Source: Clostridium pasteurianum (GTDB lineage: Bacteria > Bacillota > Clostridia > Clostridiales > Clostridiaceae). From it: 64,000 bases of DNA. Position 1 is the first letter of the stretch; the number at the start of each line of letters is the position of its first letter. The DNA lies in the NCBI RefSeq assembly GCF_001705235.1, contig NZ_MCGV01000001.1, positions 1-64,000 of the forward strand, read 5' to 3'. The position numbers were made by a program, and so were the translations under genes. The notes beneath the pieces were generated by a model. It saw nothing but the letters and a program-made list of their open reading frames with translations, was not told the origin of the DNA and did no database searches. This document shows positions 25,751 to 34,090 of the stretch, in pieces.

Positions 25751-26845
25751 TTGTATAATGTTAGCATAACTAGATGTATGAATTATAACTATAAAAATGT
25801 GGAAAAAAGTGTATTTTTATGTCTTGATAAATTACCCAAAATTAATGAAATCATTAAACCTGGTTCAAAAGTTCTACTAAAAGTAAATTTACTTAGTAAA
25901 AAGACTCCAGAAGAGGCCATTACTACACATCCAGCAATTGTTCAAGCCGTTGTAAAATACTTTCAGTTTTTAGAGTGCCAAGTAATAATTGCAGATAGTC
26001 CTGGTGCTCCTCTTGGATATAATATAAACACATTAAAATCTGTATATTCAACAACAGGCATGACTGCTGTGGCAGAAAATACAGGGTGTAAATTAAATTT
26101 TGATACATCAATTGCTAGTGTAGATAACACTAATGGTGTATCTCTAAAAAAAATGAGTGTTATAAAAATAATTAACGATGTTGATTTTGTCATATCAGTT
26201 GCTAAATTGAAAACACATACCATGATGATGTATACTGGTGCTGTAAAAAATTTATTTGGTGTAATTCCTGGAATAGTAAAAATGAAGTATCATTTCACAT
26301 TAAATAATGCTACCGACTTTGCTAATCACTTAGTTGATATATGTGAATATGTAAAACCAGTATTATCTATAATTGATGCTATTGATGGAATGGAAGGAAA
26401 TGGTCCATCTGCAGGAGACATACGTAAAGTTGGTCTTATTATGGCTTCTGAAAATCCATATGCCTTAGATTTAGCAGCAACTCATATCATAGGAATAAAT
26501 CCATTTGAAGTTCCTACAATTTCATCGGCAATAAAAAGGAATCTATTCACTGGTGATATAAATGATATTGTTACTACAAATATTAGATTTAGCGATATAA
26601 ATATACCACCTTTTAGATTACCTGATACCTCAAAGAATTCCAGTTCTATACCTGCAATTAATGCAAACTTATGTAAATCATGCGGAGCATGTAAAAATAC
26701 TTGTCCTGCCAAAGCTATTGATATGATCGATCATAAACCAGTCATAGATTTGAATAAGTGTATTCGTTGTTTTTGCTGTCATGAATTATGCCCCTCGAAA
26801 GCTGTCTATATAGAGAAATTTTATGAATGGAATTTTAATAAATAA
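25751..26845 (+). CDS. DUF362 protein with C-terminal 2x[4Fe-4S] ferredoxin domain
   Basis: This ~364-residue protein has a DUF362 N-terminal region (VLLKVNLL, IADSPGAP, FVISVAKLKTHTMMMYTGAVKN). Two ferredoxin clusters follow near the end: CKSCGACKNTCP and CIRCFCCHELCP. The best-supported start is TTG at 25751 (AGGGGG 8 nt upstream), giving MYNVSITRC, a typical DUF362 opening; in-frame ATGs lie at 25724 and 25733. DUF362 proteins are uncharacterised iron-sulfur redox proteins of anaerobes. Transcribed away from the natural-product operon and sharing its palindromic control region, it may donate electrons to the radical SAM enzymes or the U32 protein. Confidence 0.85.
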   Translation: MYNVSITRCMNYNYKNVEKSVFLCLDKLPKINEIIKPGSKVLLKVNLLSKKTPEEAITTHPAIVQAVVKYFQFLECQVIIADSPGAPLGYNINTLKSVYSTTGMTAVAENTGCKLNFDTSIASVDNTNGVSLKKMSVIKIINDVDFVISVAKLKTHTMMMYTGAVKNLFGVIPGIVKMKYHFTLNNATDFANHLVDICEYVKPVLSIIDAIDGMEGNGPSAGDIRKVGLIMASENPYALDLAATHIIGINPFEVPTISSAIKRNLFTGDINDIVTTNIRFSDINIPPFRLPDTSKNSSSIPAINANLCKSCGACKNTCPAKAIDMIDHKPVIDLNKCIRCFCCHELCPSKAVYIEKFYEWNFNK

Positions 26846-27056
26846 AACTCTAAACAACTTTTATTTAATTTTTAAGTAACCTTATTATTGGTAATTATGT
26901 ACTTAACATGTTAATTATTCATTTAGACAAAGTATTTATATGTTTATTATAATAATTAAAATTCAACTTAAAGATAAGATAGTTAAAATATTGAAAATCT
27001 TTAATAATATATAATTTTATGTGTATATAAAAAATAGAATTAAGGGTGAGCTATTA

Positions 27057-27641
27057 ATGAATTTTTTTAAAGATTTAGATCATGCTATAAGAATAGTTGT
27101 TAATGTAACCCCCCACTCTATAACTTATAAAAATGGAAGTATAAATTTAAGTAAAATTGAAAAAATAGCAAAAATTTTATCTAATATGGAGAGCTGCGGT
27201 AAAAAAATCATCATTGTATCATCAGGTGCAATTGGTATTGGTATAAATAAATTAAACTTAAATGAAAATCTAAAATCTATAAAAATCCAACATACTGCTG
27301 CTGCTGTTGGACAATGTGAACTTATAAGTATGTATAGCAAATTTTTTGAAGAATATAATTATACAATTGGACAGGTATTACTAACAGGAGATGTACTAAA
27401 AAATACTCATGCAAGAATTAATATATGCAATACTTTTGACATATTAATTAAAAACAAAATAATTCCAATAGTAAGTGAAAATTATCCTTTTACTATTGAT
27501 GAAATAAACAATATAGTTAATTTGACGACCATAGTTTCTAAATTATTTAGGGCGGACATTTCAGTGAATTTTTTAGATATAGAATATTTTTACAGTAAAT
27601 ACAAATTACAAGGTTCCTCAAAGCAGTATGACATTATATAG
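27057..27641 (+). CDS. Degenerate glutamate-5-kinase-like (amino acid kinase fold) protein
   Basis: This ~194-residue protein resembles the kinase domain of ProB without the PUA domain: IIIVSSGAIGIGINKL, AAAVGQCELI-MYSKFF and IGQVLLTGDVLKNTHARIN are clear. Catalytic positions have changed. The N-terminal VKVGSS reads VNVTPHS (Lys lost), NENDtv reads SENYPF, and the GDND region reads NIVN. Kinase activity for proline synthesis is therefore unlikely. The ATG at 27057 has GGGTGAG 6 nt upstream. It lies after the DUF362 gene on the same strand and could be an accessory of the natural-product locus, for example a binding or regulatory protein. Confidence 0.75.
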   Translation: MNFFKDLDHAIRIVVNVTPHSITYKNGSINLSKIEKIAKILSNMESCGKKIIIVSSGAIGIGINKLNLNENLKSIKIQHTAAAVGQCELISMYSKFFEEYNYTIGQVLLTGDVLKNTHARINICNTFDILIKNKIIPIVSENYPFTIDEINNIVNLTTIVSKLFRADISVNFLDIEYFYSKYKLQGSSKQYDII

Positions 27642-27803
27642 ATAATTTTAAAAAATAACATAACAGCTACATTTTAACAAGGATAAGAAGAGAGTATAAA
27701 ATTCTTTCTGCAAATAACTTTCTATGGTAAGTTTAAAAAGACAAGGTTATAGGAAAAGTGACTTTCTGTCTTGCTTTAAATATACATTTTAAAAATATGT
27801 ATA

Positions 27804-27834
27804 CCAAAAACGCCTTAAAAAAAGGCGTTTTTGG
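27804..27834. terminator. Bidirectional intrinsic terminator
   Basis: The hairpin CCAAAAACGCCTT / AAGGCGTTTTTGG has its own A/T tails on both sides. It lies between the convergent kinase-like gene (+) and larB (-) and can terminate both. Confidence 0.85.
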
Positions 27835-27869
27835 CATATTAAGATTTTTATTCAGTAAATTATTTAGGA

Positions 27870-28625
27870 TTACAATCTATTAATCATGCTGGCATTATAA
27901 GCTGCACCAAATCCATTATCTATATTCACTACACTCACGCCGCTAGCACAGCTATTTAACATTGATAATAGGGCTGATATTCCTCCAAAATTTGCTCCAT
28001 AACCAACGCTAGTTGGAACTGCTATAACAGGCTTATCTACAAGACCACCTACAACACTAGCTAATGCTCCTTCCATTCCTGCAACTACTATAACAACCTT
28101 AGCTCCTCTAATAATATCTAATTTTGCAAAAAGTCTATGTATTCCTGCAACCCCTACATCAATTACTTTTTCCACTCTATTTCCTAGTATTTTGGCTGTT
28201 TCATAGGCTTCTTCTACTACCGGTAAATCAGAAGTTCCTGCCGCAACAATAGCTATATAATTATCTGTAATAATTTGTTCTTTTTTCTTTATAGTAATAG
28301 TCTTTCCAAGCTTATTATATTCTGCATCAGAGCTTATTTCTTTTACTGCATTATACATTTCTTCAGTAGCTCTAGTTCCTAATATATTATTATTTTTTGT
28401 AAGCATGAATTTAACAATGTCCCTGACTTGCTCTACTGTCTTTCCTTCACAATATATTACTTCTGGATAACCAACTCTAATTTCTCTATGATTATCTATT
28501 TTTGCAAAGCCTAAATCCTTAAAGGGAAGATCCTCTAATTTTTTAGAAGCTTCTTCTATATTTATTTTGTTATTTTTAACCTCTTCTAATAGGACTCTAA
28601 TTTCTTCTTTATCCAATATATTCAC
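27870..28625 (-). CDS. larB: LarB, pyridinium-3,5-dicarboxylate synthase
   Basis: This 251-residue protein has the AIR-carboxylase-like C-terminal half typical of LarB: VAAGTSDLPVVEEA, VVVAGMEGALASVVGGLVDKPVIAVPTS and GYGANFGG. LarB carboxylates nicotinic acid adenine dinucleotide and hydrolyses the phosphoanhydride, the first step to the nickel-pincer nucleotide cofactor. The N-terminal helical region fits the family length. The start is GTG at 28625; a TTG 12 nt downstream is an alternative. Last gene of the larC-larE-larB operon, ending at the shared terminator. Confidence 0.93.
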   Translation of the reverse strand: MNILDKEEIRVLLEEVKNNKINIEEASKKLEDLPFKDLGFAKIDNHREIRVGYPEVIYCEGKTVEQVRDIVKFMLTKNNNILGTRATEEMYNAVKEISSDAEYNKLGKTITIKKKEQIITDNYIAIVAAGTSDLPVVEEAYETAKILGNRVEKVIDVGVAGIHRLFAKLDIIRGAKVVIVVAGMEGALASVVGGLVDKPVIAVPTSVGYGANFGGISALLSMLNSCASGVSVVNIDNGFGAAYNASMINRL

Positions 28626-28662
28626 CGTCCCACTTTAAACTATAATTTCGACTCTAAAATTC

Positions 28663-29472
28663 TTAATTCTTATTTTTAATTGTTTCATTAAAGCTTCCTA
28701 CTCTATATCCCTGAAAATCTAATGCTGCATACTTAAAACCGCATTTTTTTATATTCTCAGCAATAGTATCCAAAAGTTCTTCATCAAATAACTTGCTTCT
28801 GTCTTCTCTCGCAACTTCAACTCTCGCTAAATCTCCATGACATCTTACTCTAATAGCTCTAAAACCTATGCTCATCATATATCTTTCTGCTTTTTCAATC
28901 TTTTCAAAGTCCTCTACCTTTAATTCATTTCCATAAGGTATTCTCGTCAAAAGGCAGGCATAAGCTGGCTTGTCCCAAGTTTTCAGTCCTAATTCCTTAG
29001 AAAATGCTCTTATTTCCGCTTTAGTTAATTTGCATTCTAAAAGTGGACTTTTTATATCTAACTCTTTTAAAGCTTTAAGTCCTGGTCTGTAATCTTTTAT
29101 ATCATCAAAATTAGTTCCATCAATTACACAGTCATATCCCTGCTTTTTAGCAGCATCTATTATCATACTGAATACTGCTGTTTTACAATGATAACATCTA
29201 TCCTCTGGATTAAATTTAATTGAATCAATAATTGGAGCTTCTATAATTTCGTGATCTATTCCTAACTCTTTAACTAATTCCTTCGCTTCTCTTATTTCCC
29301 ATCTTGGAATATATGGAGACATAATTGTAACCGCTTTTAAATTATCCTGAAGTGCTTCCTTTGCTGCTCTAAGTAAAAAGGTACTATCCACTCCACCTGA
29401 AAATGCTAGAACTACTTTTCCGAGACTTCTAAGATATTTTATTAATTCATTATATTTTTCATTATTTATCAT
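28663..29472 (-). CDS. larE: LarE, pyridinium-3,5-bisthiocarboxylate synthase (sulfur transferase)
   Basis: This 269-residue protein has the PP-loop VVLAFSGGVDSTFLL (residues ~20-34) that adenylates the substrate carboxylate. Cys173 in AYACLLTRIPYG matches the cysteine that in Lactobacillus LarE sacrifices its sulfur. DRCYHCKTAVF adds further cysteines. The enzyme converts carboxylate to thiocarboxylate in the nickel-pincer cofactor pathway. It sits between larB and larC. Confidence 0.93.
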   Translation of the reverse strand: MINNEKYNELIKYLRSLGKVVLAFSGGVDSTFLLRAAKEALQDNLKAVTIMSPYIPRWEIREAKELVKELGIDHEIIEAPIIDSIKFNPEDRCYHCKTAVFSMIIDAAKKQGYDCVIDGTNFDDIKDYRPGLKALKELDIKSPLLECKLTKAEIRAFSKELGLKTWDKPAYACLLTRIPYGNELKVEDFEKIEKAERYMMSIGFRAIRVRCHGDLARVEVAREDRSKLFDEELLDTIAENIKKCGFKYAALDFQGYRVGSFNETIKNKN

Positions 29473-29491
29473 ATATACTTCAACCTCACAA

Positions 29492-30700
29492 TCAATTTAA
29501 ATCTTGTTTATATACTGCTTTATATATTTTATCTATGGTTACATTTTTTTCTTCTGCTATAGTCTTACATTCTTCATATTCTGGTTTGTATTTTAATAGC
29601 TTGCCTTTATAATAAGCTTTCTTTACTGTAATATCTCCATACTCTGTTTTTACTTTTGAAAACTCCCTATCAAGCATTATTTTTTCCACTTTAAGTTTTC
29701 TAACACCTAATGAAGTTGTTTCCTTAAAAATAATATTCAAAATATCTTCCTCTTTTTCCGGATTAATCAGTACACTTAGCTTTATGCCCGGTCTTCCTTT
29801 TTTCATATATACAGGTATTTTTAATACATCTAAAGCTCCAGCTTCAAAAAGCTTTTCTTCCACATATCCGTAAAGTTCTGGATTCATATCATCTATATTC
29901 GTTTCTAGTATGTATTGTTCTTCATTTTTTCTATTACTTTCTTTTTCACCTAAATATACTCTTAAAACATTTGGAATTTCTAAATCTATATGTCCTATTC
30001 CATAAGCTATCTTCTGAACTTTAAAATCAATATTTTTAGTAAATTCCTTGGCATTTGCCGCCAATATTGCAGCGCCTGTAGGTGTAGTTGTTTCAAATTG
30101 TACGATTCCAGTATTCATAGGAATATTCTTTAGTATTTCTGCTGTTGCAGGAGCCGGTACTGGCATAATACCATGCGCACAGTTAACAAATCCTCCTCCA
30201 ACCTGAACTGGAGATGCAATAATTTTATCAACCTTTAAGTAATCTAAACAAATAGCTGCTCCAACTATATCCACAATTGAATCAATAGCTCCTACCTCAT
30301 GAAAATGTACTTCATATAAGTCTTTTCCATGAACTTTAGCTTCTGCCTCTGCAACCTTCATAAATATATCTAAACTGATCTTTTTAACTTTATCACTCAA
30401 ATCACTTGAATTTATTATTTCTTCTATATTCTTTAAGTTTCTATGATGATGCTCATGACTGTGGTGATGGTGTTCTTCATGATCATGCTCATGTACATTA
30501 TTTTTTAATGTAACATCCACTCTAGTTCCTGTTATCCCAAGTTTCATAGAACTTTCAATTTTTATTCCATATTCAGAATTCAAATTGAGCTTTGAAAGTT
30601 CTTCAATTAAATATTCCTTAGGAACTCCAATATCTATTAATGCCGCTAAATTCATATCGCCACTTATTCCGCAAAAACAATCATAATATAATACTTTCAT
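29492..30700 (-). CDS. larC: LarC, nickel insertion (cyclometallase) protein, single uninterrupted ORF
   Basis: This ~402-residue protein begins MKVLYYDCFCGISGDMN, the typical LarC1 opening, has a His-rich nickel-binding stretch (EHDHEEHHHHSHEHHH, about residues 72-90) and continues into the LarC2 domain (ILETNIDDMNPELYG). Lactobacillus makes full-length LarC by a programmed frameshift; here both halves are in one frame. The enzyme inserts Ni into the pincer cofactor in a CTP-dependent step. The ATG at 30700 is preferred because GGGAG precedes it. Directly downstream of the nickel transporter genes. Confidence 0.93.
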   Translation of the reverse strand: MKVLYYDCFCGISGDMNLAALIDIGVPKEYLIEELSKLNLNSEYGIKIESSMKLGITGTRVDVTLKNNVHEHDHEEHHHHSHEHHHRNLKNIEEIINSSDLSDKVKKISLDIFMKVAEAEAKVHGKDLYEVHFHEVGAIDSIVDIVGAAICLDYLKVDKIIASPVQVGGGFVNCAHGIMPVPAPATAEILKNIPMNTGIVQFETTTPTGAAILAANAKEFTKNIDFKVQKIAYGIGHIDLEIPNVLRVYLGEKESNRKNEEQYILETNIDDMNPELYGYVEEKLFEAGALDVLKIPVYMKKGRPGIKLSVLINPEKEEDILNIIFKETTSLGVRKLKVEKIMLDREFSKVKTEYGDITVKKAYYKGKLLKYKPEYEECKTIAEEKNVTIDKIYKAVYKQDLN

Positions 30701-30733
30701 TTGATTCACTCCCTAAATTTATTCCACTAGACT

Positions 30734-31459
30734 TTAAATGATGTTGCACTTTCTTAAAAATTCTTTATCATTTATTATATTTTCGTATTCGCCATCTCTT
30801 ATTATTTTATGGTCTTCTGAAAACACAATAGCTCTATGAAAGACGCCCTTTATGTATTCAAAGTCATGAGTTGCGCAGATTATAGTCTTGCCACTTTTAT
30901 TTAAATCCACCAATAACTCTTTTAAAAATCTTTTTCCCTTTGGATCTATTCCATTCATTGGCTCATCTAAAGCTATTACTTCTGGATTCATAGCAAGCAC
31001 ACTGGCAATTGCAACTCTCTTCTTTTCTCCCCCGCTTAAATTATATGGATGTTCATCTTTTAATTTATCCACATTAAGAAGTTTAAGGCAATCTGAAGTT
31101 CTTTTATTTACTTCTTCCTCTGGCAGCTCCATTTGCATAAGCCCAAATGCTACTTCTTCAAAAACTGTAGGGCAAAATAACTGAGCATCAGAATTTTGAA
31201 ATACAAATCCCAATCTTTTATGAAATAATTTTAAGACTTTGCTATCCTTTAACGCACTCTCATTTATTTCACTATTATCAAATATATATTTGCCATGACC
31301 CCCAAAAATAATGCCATTTAGAAGCTTCAAGAAAGTTGATTTTCCACTTCCATTAGGTCCTATAATGGCTACAGACTCTCCTTCTTTTATATGGACATTT
31401 ACATTATCAAGAGCTATTTTATTCTTATACGTAAATGAAATATTTTCTAGTTCTATCAT
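30734..31459 (-). CDS. nikO: ECF-type nickel/cobalt transporter ATPase (NikO/CbiO)
   Basis: This 241-residue ABC ATPase has Walker A IGPNGSGKSTFLKLL, the signature YNLSGGEKKRVAIAS, Walker B VIALDEPMNGIDPKG and the switch CATHDFEYI, the pattern of cobalt/nickel ECF ATPases. The gene lies between the transmembrane gene NikQ and larC. Its neighbours argue for nickel rather than cobalt. Confidence 0.9.
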   Translation of the reverse strand: MIELENISFTYKNKIALDNVNVHIKEGESVAIIGPNGSGKSTFLKLLNGIIFGGHGKYIFDNSEINESALKDSKVLKLFHKRLGFVFQNSDAQLFCPTVFEEVAFGLMQMELPEEEVNKRTSDCLKLLNVDKLKDEHPYNLSGGEKKRVAIASVLAMNPEVIALDEPMNGIDPKGKRFLKELLVDLNKSGKTIICATHDFEYIKGVFHRAIVFSEDHKIIRDGEYENIINDKEFLRKCNII

Positions 31460-31480
31460 AAATAATTCTCCTCGATTTTT

Positions 31481-32275
31481 TTAGTAAGCTATATAAAAAA
31501 ACAAACTAAGTGAAACTATATTTATTGCTAAATATATATAATCGATTTTCTTTAATTTTAAATTTACCTTTGTGGTGTATTCACCTACAAAACCCCTGCA
31601 TTCCATGGCATGAAACATCTCTTCACTCATTTTGTAAGACTTTATAAATAAATTTCCTATAATTCCTGTGAGAGACTTATATTTATTACTAGTTACACCA
31701 ATTGATCTAAGTCTCAATGCATATAATAGATTAAGAGAATGTTCACCTAGAAGAAGGATGTATTTTATTGTTATGTCCATAATCCATATAAACATGTCTG
31801 GTATAAATAGTAGTTTTAGTGATCTGCTGATTTCGTTCCATTTAGTATTATGAGATAATAAATTCATAAGTAATATTGTTATAATTAATTTTTGAAAAAG
31901 CAATAAACTATTATTAACATTTCCACAAAGCATGGATGGTATTAAAGCTATTAACGTTATAAACGGAAACGGAATACTTTTTAATAAAATTCTTTTAACT
32001 AACTTTTTTTCCATAAGAAAAAGATTAATTAACACATATAAATCTATTACCATTAGATAAATAAAACTTCTTGAAATAGACACACATAGTATCATTATTA
32101 TGACACATATAAGTTTGAAAGTTGAATTTATTGAGTAAATTAATTTATCTTGATTTTTATTTTGTCTAATTATAGAAGTTATTTTAATGAAAGAAAAAAT
32201 ACTCTTTTCAATATATGAACTTTTTTCTTCTCTTGGAGCATAATCATCTTTCACCTTAAGCCATTCTGGAATCAT
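31481..32275 (-). CDS. nikQ: ECF-type nickel/cobalt transporter transmembrane protein (NikQ/CbiQ)
   Basis: This 264-residue membrane protein has several hydrophobic helices (LICVIIMILCVSISRS-like, FPFITLIALIPSML, YIYLAINIVSLSLFF). The AMECRGFVGEY segment near the C-terminus is the conserved ATPase-coupling motif of CbiQ (A-x-x-x-R-G). Its start overlaps the end of the upstream NikMN gene by 4 nt, indicating translational coupling. It forms the energy-coupling scaffold with NikO. Confidence 0.88.
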   Translation of the reverse strand: MIPEWLKVKDDYAPREEKSSYIEKSIFSFIKITSIIRQNKNQDKLIYSINSTFKLICVIIMILCVSISRSFIYLMVIDLYVLINLFLMEKKLVKRILLKSIPFPFITLIALIPSMLCGNVNNSLLLFQKLIITILLMNLLSHNTKWNEISRSLKLLFIPDMFIWIMDITIKYILLLGEHSLNLLYALRLRSIGVTSNKYKSLTGIIGNLFIKSYKMSEEMFHAMECRGFVGEYTTKVNLKLKKIDYIYLAINIVSLSLFFYIAY

Positions 32276-33255
32276 CTAATCTCCTTTTTATTTTTCCTTA
32301 AATTTATTCTTTCTACAAATTTAAAGATAATCAAAATTAGTACTACACCAACTAATGCTGATAAAACATACCCAAAATACTGATTTAAAAATCCAAAGCT
32401 ATAATCTTTAAATGGAGAATTAAATTTAAAGCCTTTACTCATTCCCTTGGGAACATACCCTATAAGCTTCTTCATGTCATCTAGATTCCATTCTCCCCAT
32501 GCAGTTCCATCTGCTAAAAGCCCTAAAGGTACAGCTAAAATAAGAATTCCCAATATAGCATATAAAAACTTATTTTTTATTTCTTTACCTTTGTATATTA
32601 TATCTGGTGCTGCTTTCTTCACATAGCTATATACACCCACAGCTATTACTCCTTCTATAACTCCAGCAACCAACAAATGCGGTATTAACATAGCTGGAAT
32701 AGAAACATTCAAACTATATGGGCTGTATAATGGTCGTCCTAAAGCATCTTTAAATAGTAAAGGTTGAATTCCAAATTCAATTGCTGCAAAAAAGGCCGCT
32801 ACATTTATAGAAATATATCCTGATAAAAACACTCCAAAATATTCACCTTTTTTGCTATTTGAAATCTTCTTAAAAAGATTAAATAAATTAAACGCCACAA
32901 AAGGAATTACAAACGCCATATTAAAGCAGTTTACTCCTATTGCCAGAATACCACCATCTCCAAAAAATATAGCCTGTATCACAAGCGCTACTGTAATCGC
33001 AAGTACCGCGGCATACGGTCCAAGTAATATAGCTATAAGTGCTCCTCCTATAGCATGTGCAGTAGTTCCTCCTGGAATTGGCGCATTAAACATCATAACT
33101 AAAAATGAAAAAGCTGCTGCAACTCCAAGTAATGGCATTTTTTTCTTGCTCATTTCATTCTTTACCTTTACACTTGCTCTTCTCCATATAGGTACCATTA
33201 CAACTGCAAAAGCAGCGCAAGTTGAAGGACTTAAATAATTATCAGGTATATGCAT
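32272..33255 (-). CDS. nikMN: ECF-type nickel substrate-binding component (NikM fused to NikN-like domain)
   Basis: This 327-residue membrane protein opens MHIPDNYLSPSTC, the metal-binding N-terminus of CbiM/NikM (Met1, His2, then PDG/PDN). It has about six to seven helices. The GGTTAHAIGGALIAILLGP segment carries the conserved His. The C-terminal ~90 residues (GTAWGEWNLDD..., then a last helix) resemble a fused NikN; cobalt CbiM systems usually have a separate CbiN. The fusion and the lar genes downstream favour nickel. Confidence 0.88.
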   Translation of the reverse strand: MHIPDNYLSPSTCAAFAVVMVPIWRRASVKVKNEMSKKKMPLLGVAAAFSFLVMMFNAPIPGGTTAHAIGGALIAILLGPYAAVLAITVALVIQAIFFGDGGILAIGVNCFNMAFVIPFVAFNLFNLFKKISNSKKGEYFGVFLSGYISINVAAFFAAIEFGIQPLLFKDALGRPLYSPYSLNVSIPAMLIPHLLVAGVIEGVIAVGVYSYVKKAAPDIIYKGKEIKNKFLYAILGILILAVPLGLLADGTAWGEWNLDDMKKLIGYVPKGMSKGFKFNSPFKDYSFGFLNQYFGYVLSALVGVVLILIIFKFVERINLRKNKKEIR

Positions 33256-33370
33256 ACATATAAGCCTCCTATATTAATAATTTAAATGCTACATATTTAT
33301 CTGAATGCTACTGTTATAAATCTTAAAGTTAATTCTAAGTTAAAATATTTTTTATAATTTAAAATAATAA

Positions 33371-33448
33371 TTACCACCCTTTAAAGGGATTATTTCTTAA
33401 GTCCCATAAGTTCATAGTATAACCAACATCTAAAAATGCAGCTTTCAT
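33371..33448 (-). CDS. Possible 25-codon ORF upstream of the nickel operon
   Basis: ATG at 33448 to TAA at 33371, encoding MKAAFLDVGYTMNLWDL... with a C-terminal NPFKGW. No clear Shine-Dalgarno is present (GTGGATT only) and no family is recognised. The amino acid composition is less AT-skewed than random reading frames here. It could be a leader peptide or a fragment of a decayed gene. Confidence 0.2.
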   Translation of the reverse strand: MKAAFLDVGYTMNLWDLRNNPFKGW

Positions 33449-33520
33449 TTTTGTTTAATCCACTGTGAGTTGATTGTTTAACTATAATATCTTAAAAGAC
33501 TTTTATATCTTTTTAGTTGC

Positions 33521-33553
33521 AATTAAATCCATAATTTAATTATGGATTTAATT
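33521..33553. repeat. 33-bp palindrome at end of the IS200-like relic
   Basis: A near-perfect inverted repeat, AATTAAATCCATAA and its complement around a TTTAA centre. It overlaps the 3' end of the TnpA-like relic and may be the terminal hairpin of an IS200/IS605-type element or its terminator. Confidence 0.5.
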
Positions 33554-33720
33554 ATGTTTTCCTGCTCTCTAATATATTGAGCTATTGTTTTTTCATTAAT
33601 TGTAACAGTATTGGCATAATAATATTTTGCAAAAAATCTTTGTTTCCACCCTTATATTTTACTTAAACATTCATTATTATATAAGAAAGATATTGCTCTA
33701 TTTTGGCTTAAACATTTAAT
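33541..33720 (-). pseudogene. IS200/IS605-type TnpA-like transposase relic
   Basis: On the minus strand a C-terminal fragment reads GWKQRFFAKYYYANTV, then INEKTIAQYIREQENIIK before a stop. It is preceded, across an in-frame stop, by CLSQNRAISFLYNNECLSKI. The aromatic-rich stretch followed by YI-EQ is the pattern at the end of Y1 transposases. The N-terminal HUH motif is not found, and stops and frameshifts accumulate to the right. Clearly non-functional. Confidence 0.55.
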
Positions 33721-34090
33721 CTCACCCACATAATAATCAAAGTTTGAACAAAATAATATTTCTTAAAATGAATCAGATTAACAAATCTTTAGATTATAAG
33801 ATACCAGTATGTTTATCTTTATACAATATATTACACTTATAGTTTTTTGTTTGCAAAAGAACAACTATTAATATAGCTTAATAAATCACTACAATATGCA
33901 TTTTTTCTTTATATTTCTACTATTTATATATATTTACTATTTGCATATATATATTTTTTTGATATCCATGAAAACCATCTGTTGTATGAAGCTGTAAGAT
34001 AAAAGTAGGCATTGAATTTTACCAATAATTGTCTACTTTTTTAATATAAAAATTAACTCAACCATCCAAAGAGTGCTAGTTAACTGAAAA

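Larger units (their letters stand above)
25327..25770. repeat. Tandem direct duplication (~230-bp period) of the divergent promoter region
   Basis: Positions 25327-25540 and 25558-25770 are near-identical copies offset by ~231 bp. They share the segment from AATAATTTTATAAAT through the palindromes to the TTTAAAATTGTATAAT that begins the DUF362 gene. Copy 1 ends in a dead mini-ORF (25521-25562, TTG...TAA, 13 residues), a relic of the gene start. Copy 2 carries the functional start. The duplication doubles the operator-like palindromes between the two divergent transcription units. Confidence 0.85.

Noticed and set aside
27057-27641. Functional proB for proline synthesis
   Set aside because: Key catalytic motifs are changed, the PUA domain is missing, and no proA is nearby.
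30734-33255. Cobalt transporter for the B12 radical SAM enzymes
   Set aside because: The fused NikMN layout and the directly linked larC, larE and larB genes point to nickel. Cobalt remains possible in principle.
33256-33450. Metal or cobalamin riboswitch upstream of the nickel operon
   Set aside because: No conserved riboswitch core could be recognised by eye, only an AT-rich leader and a short dyad.
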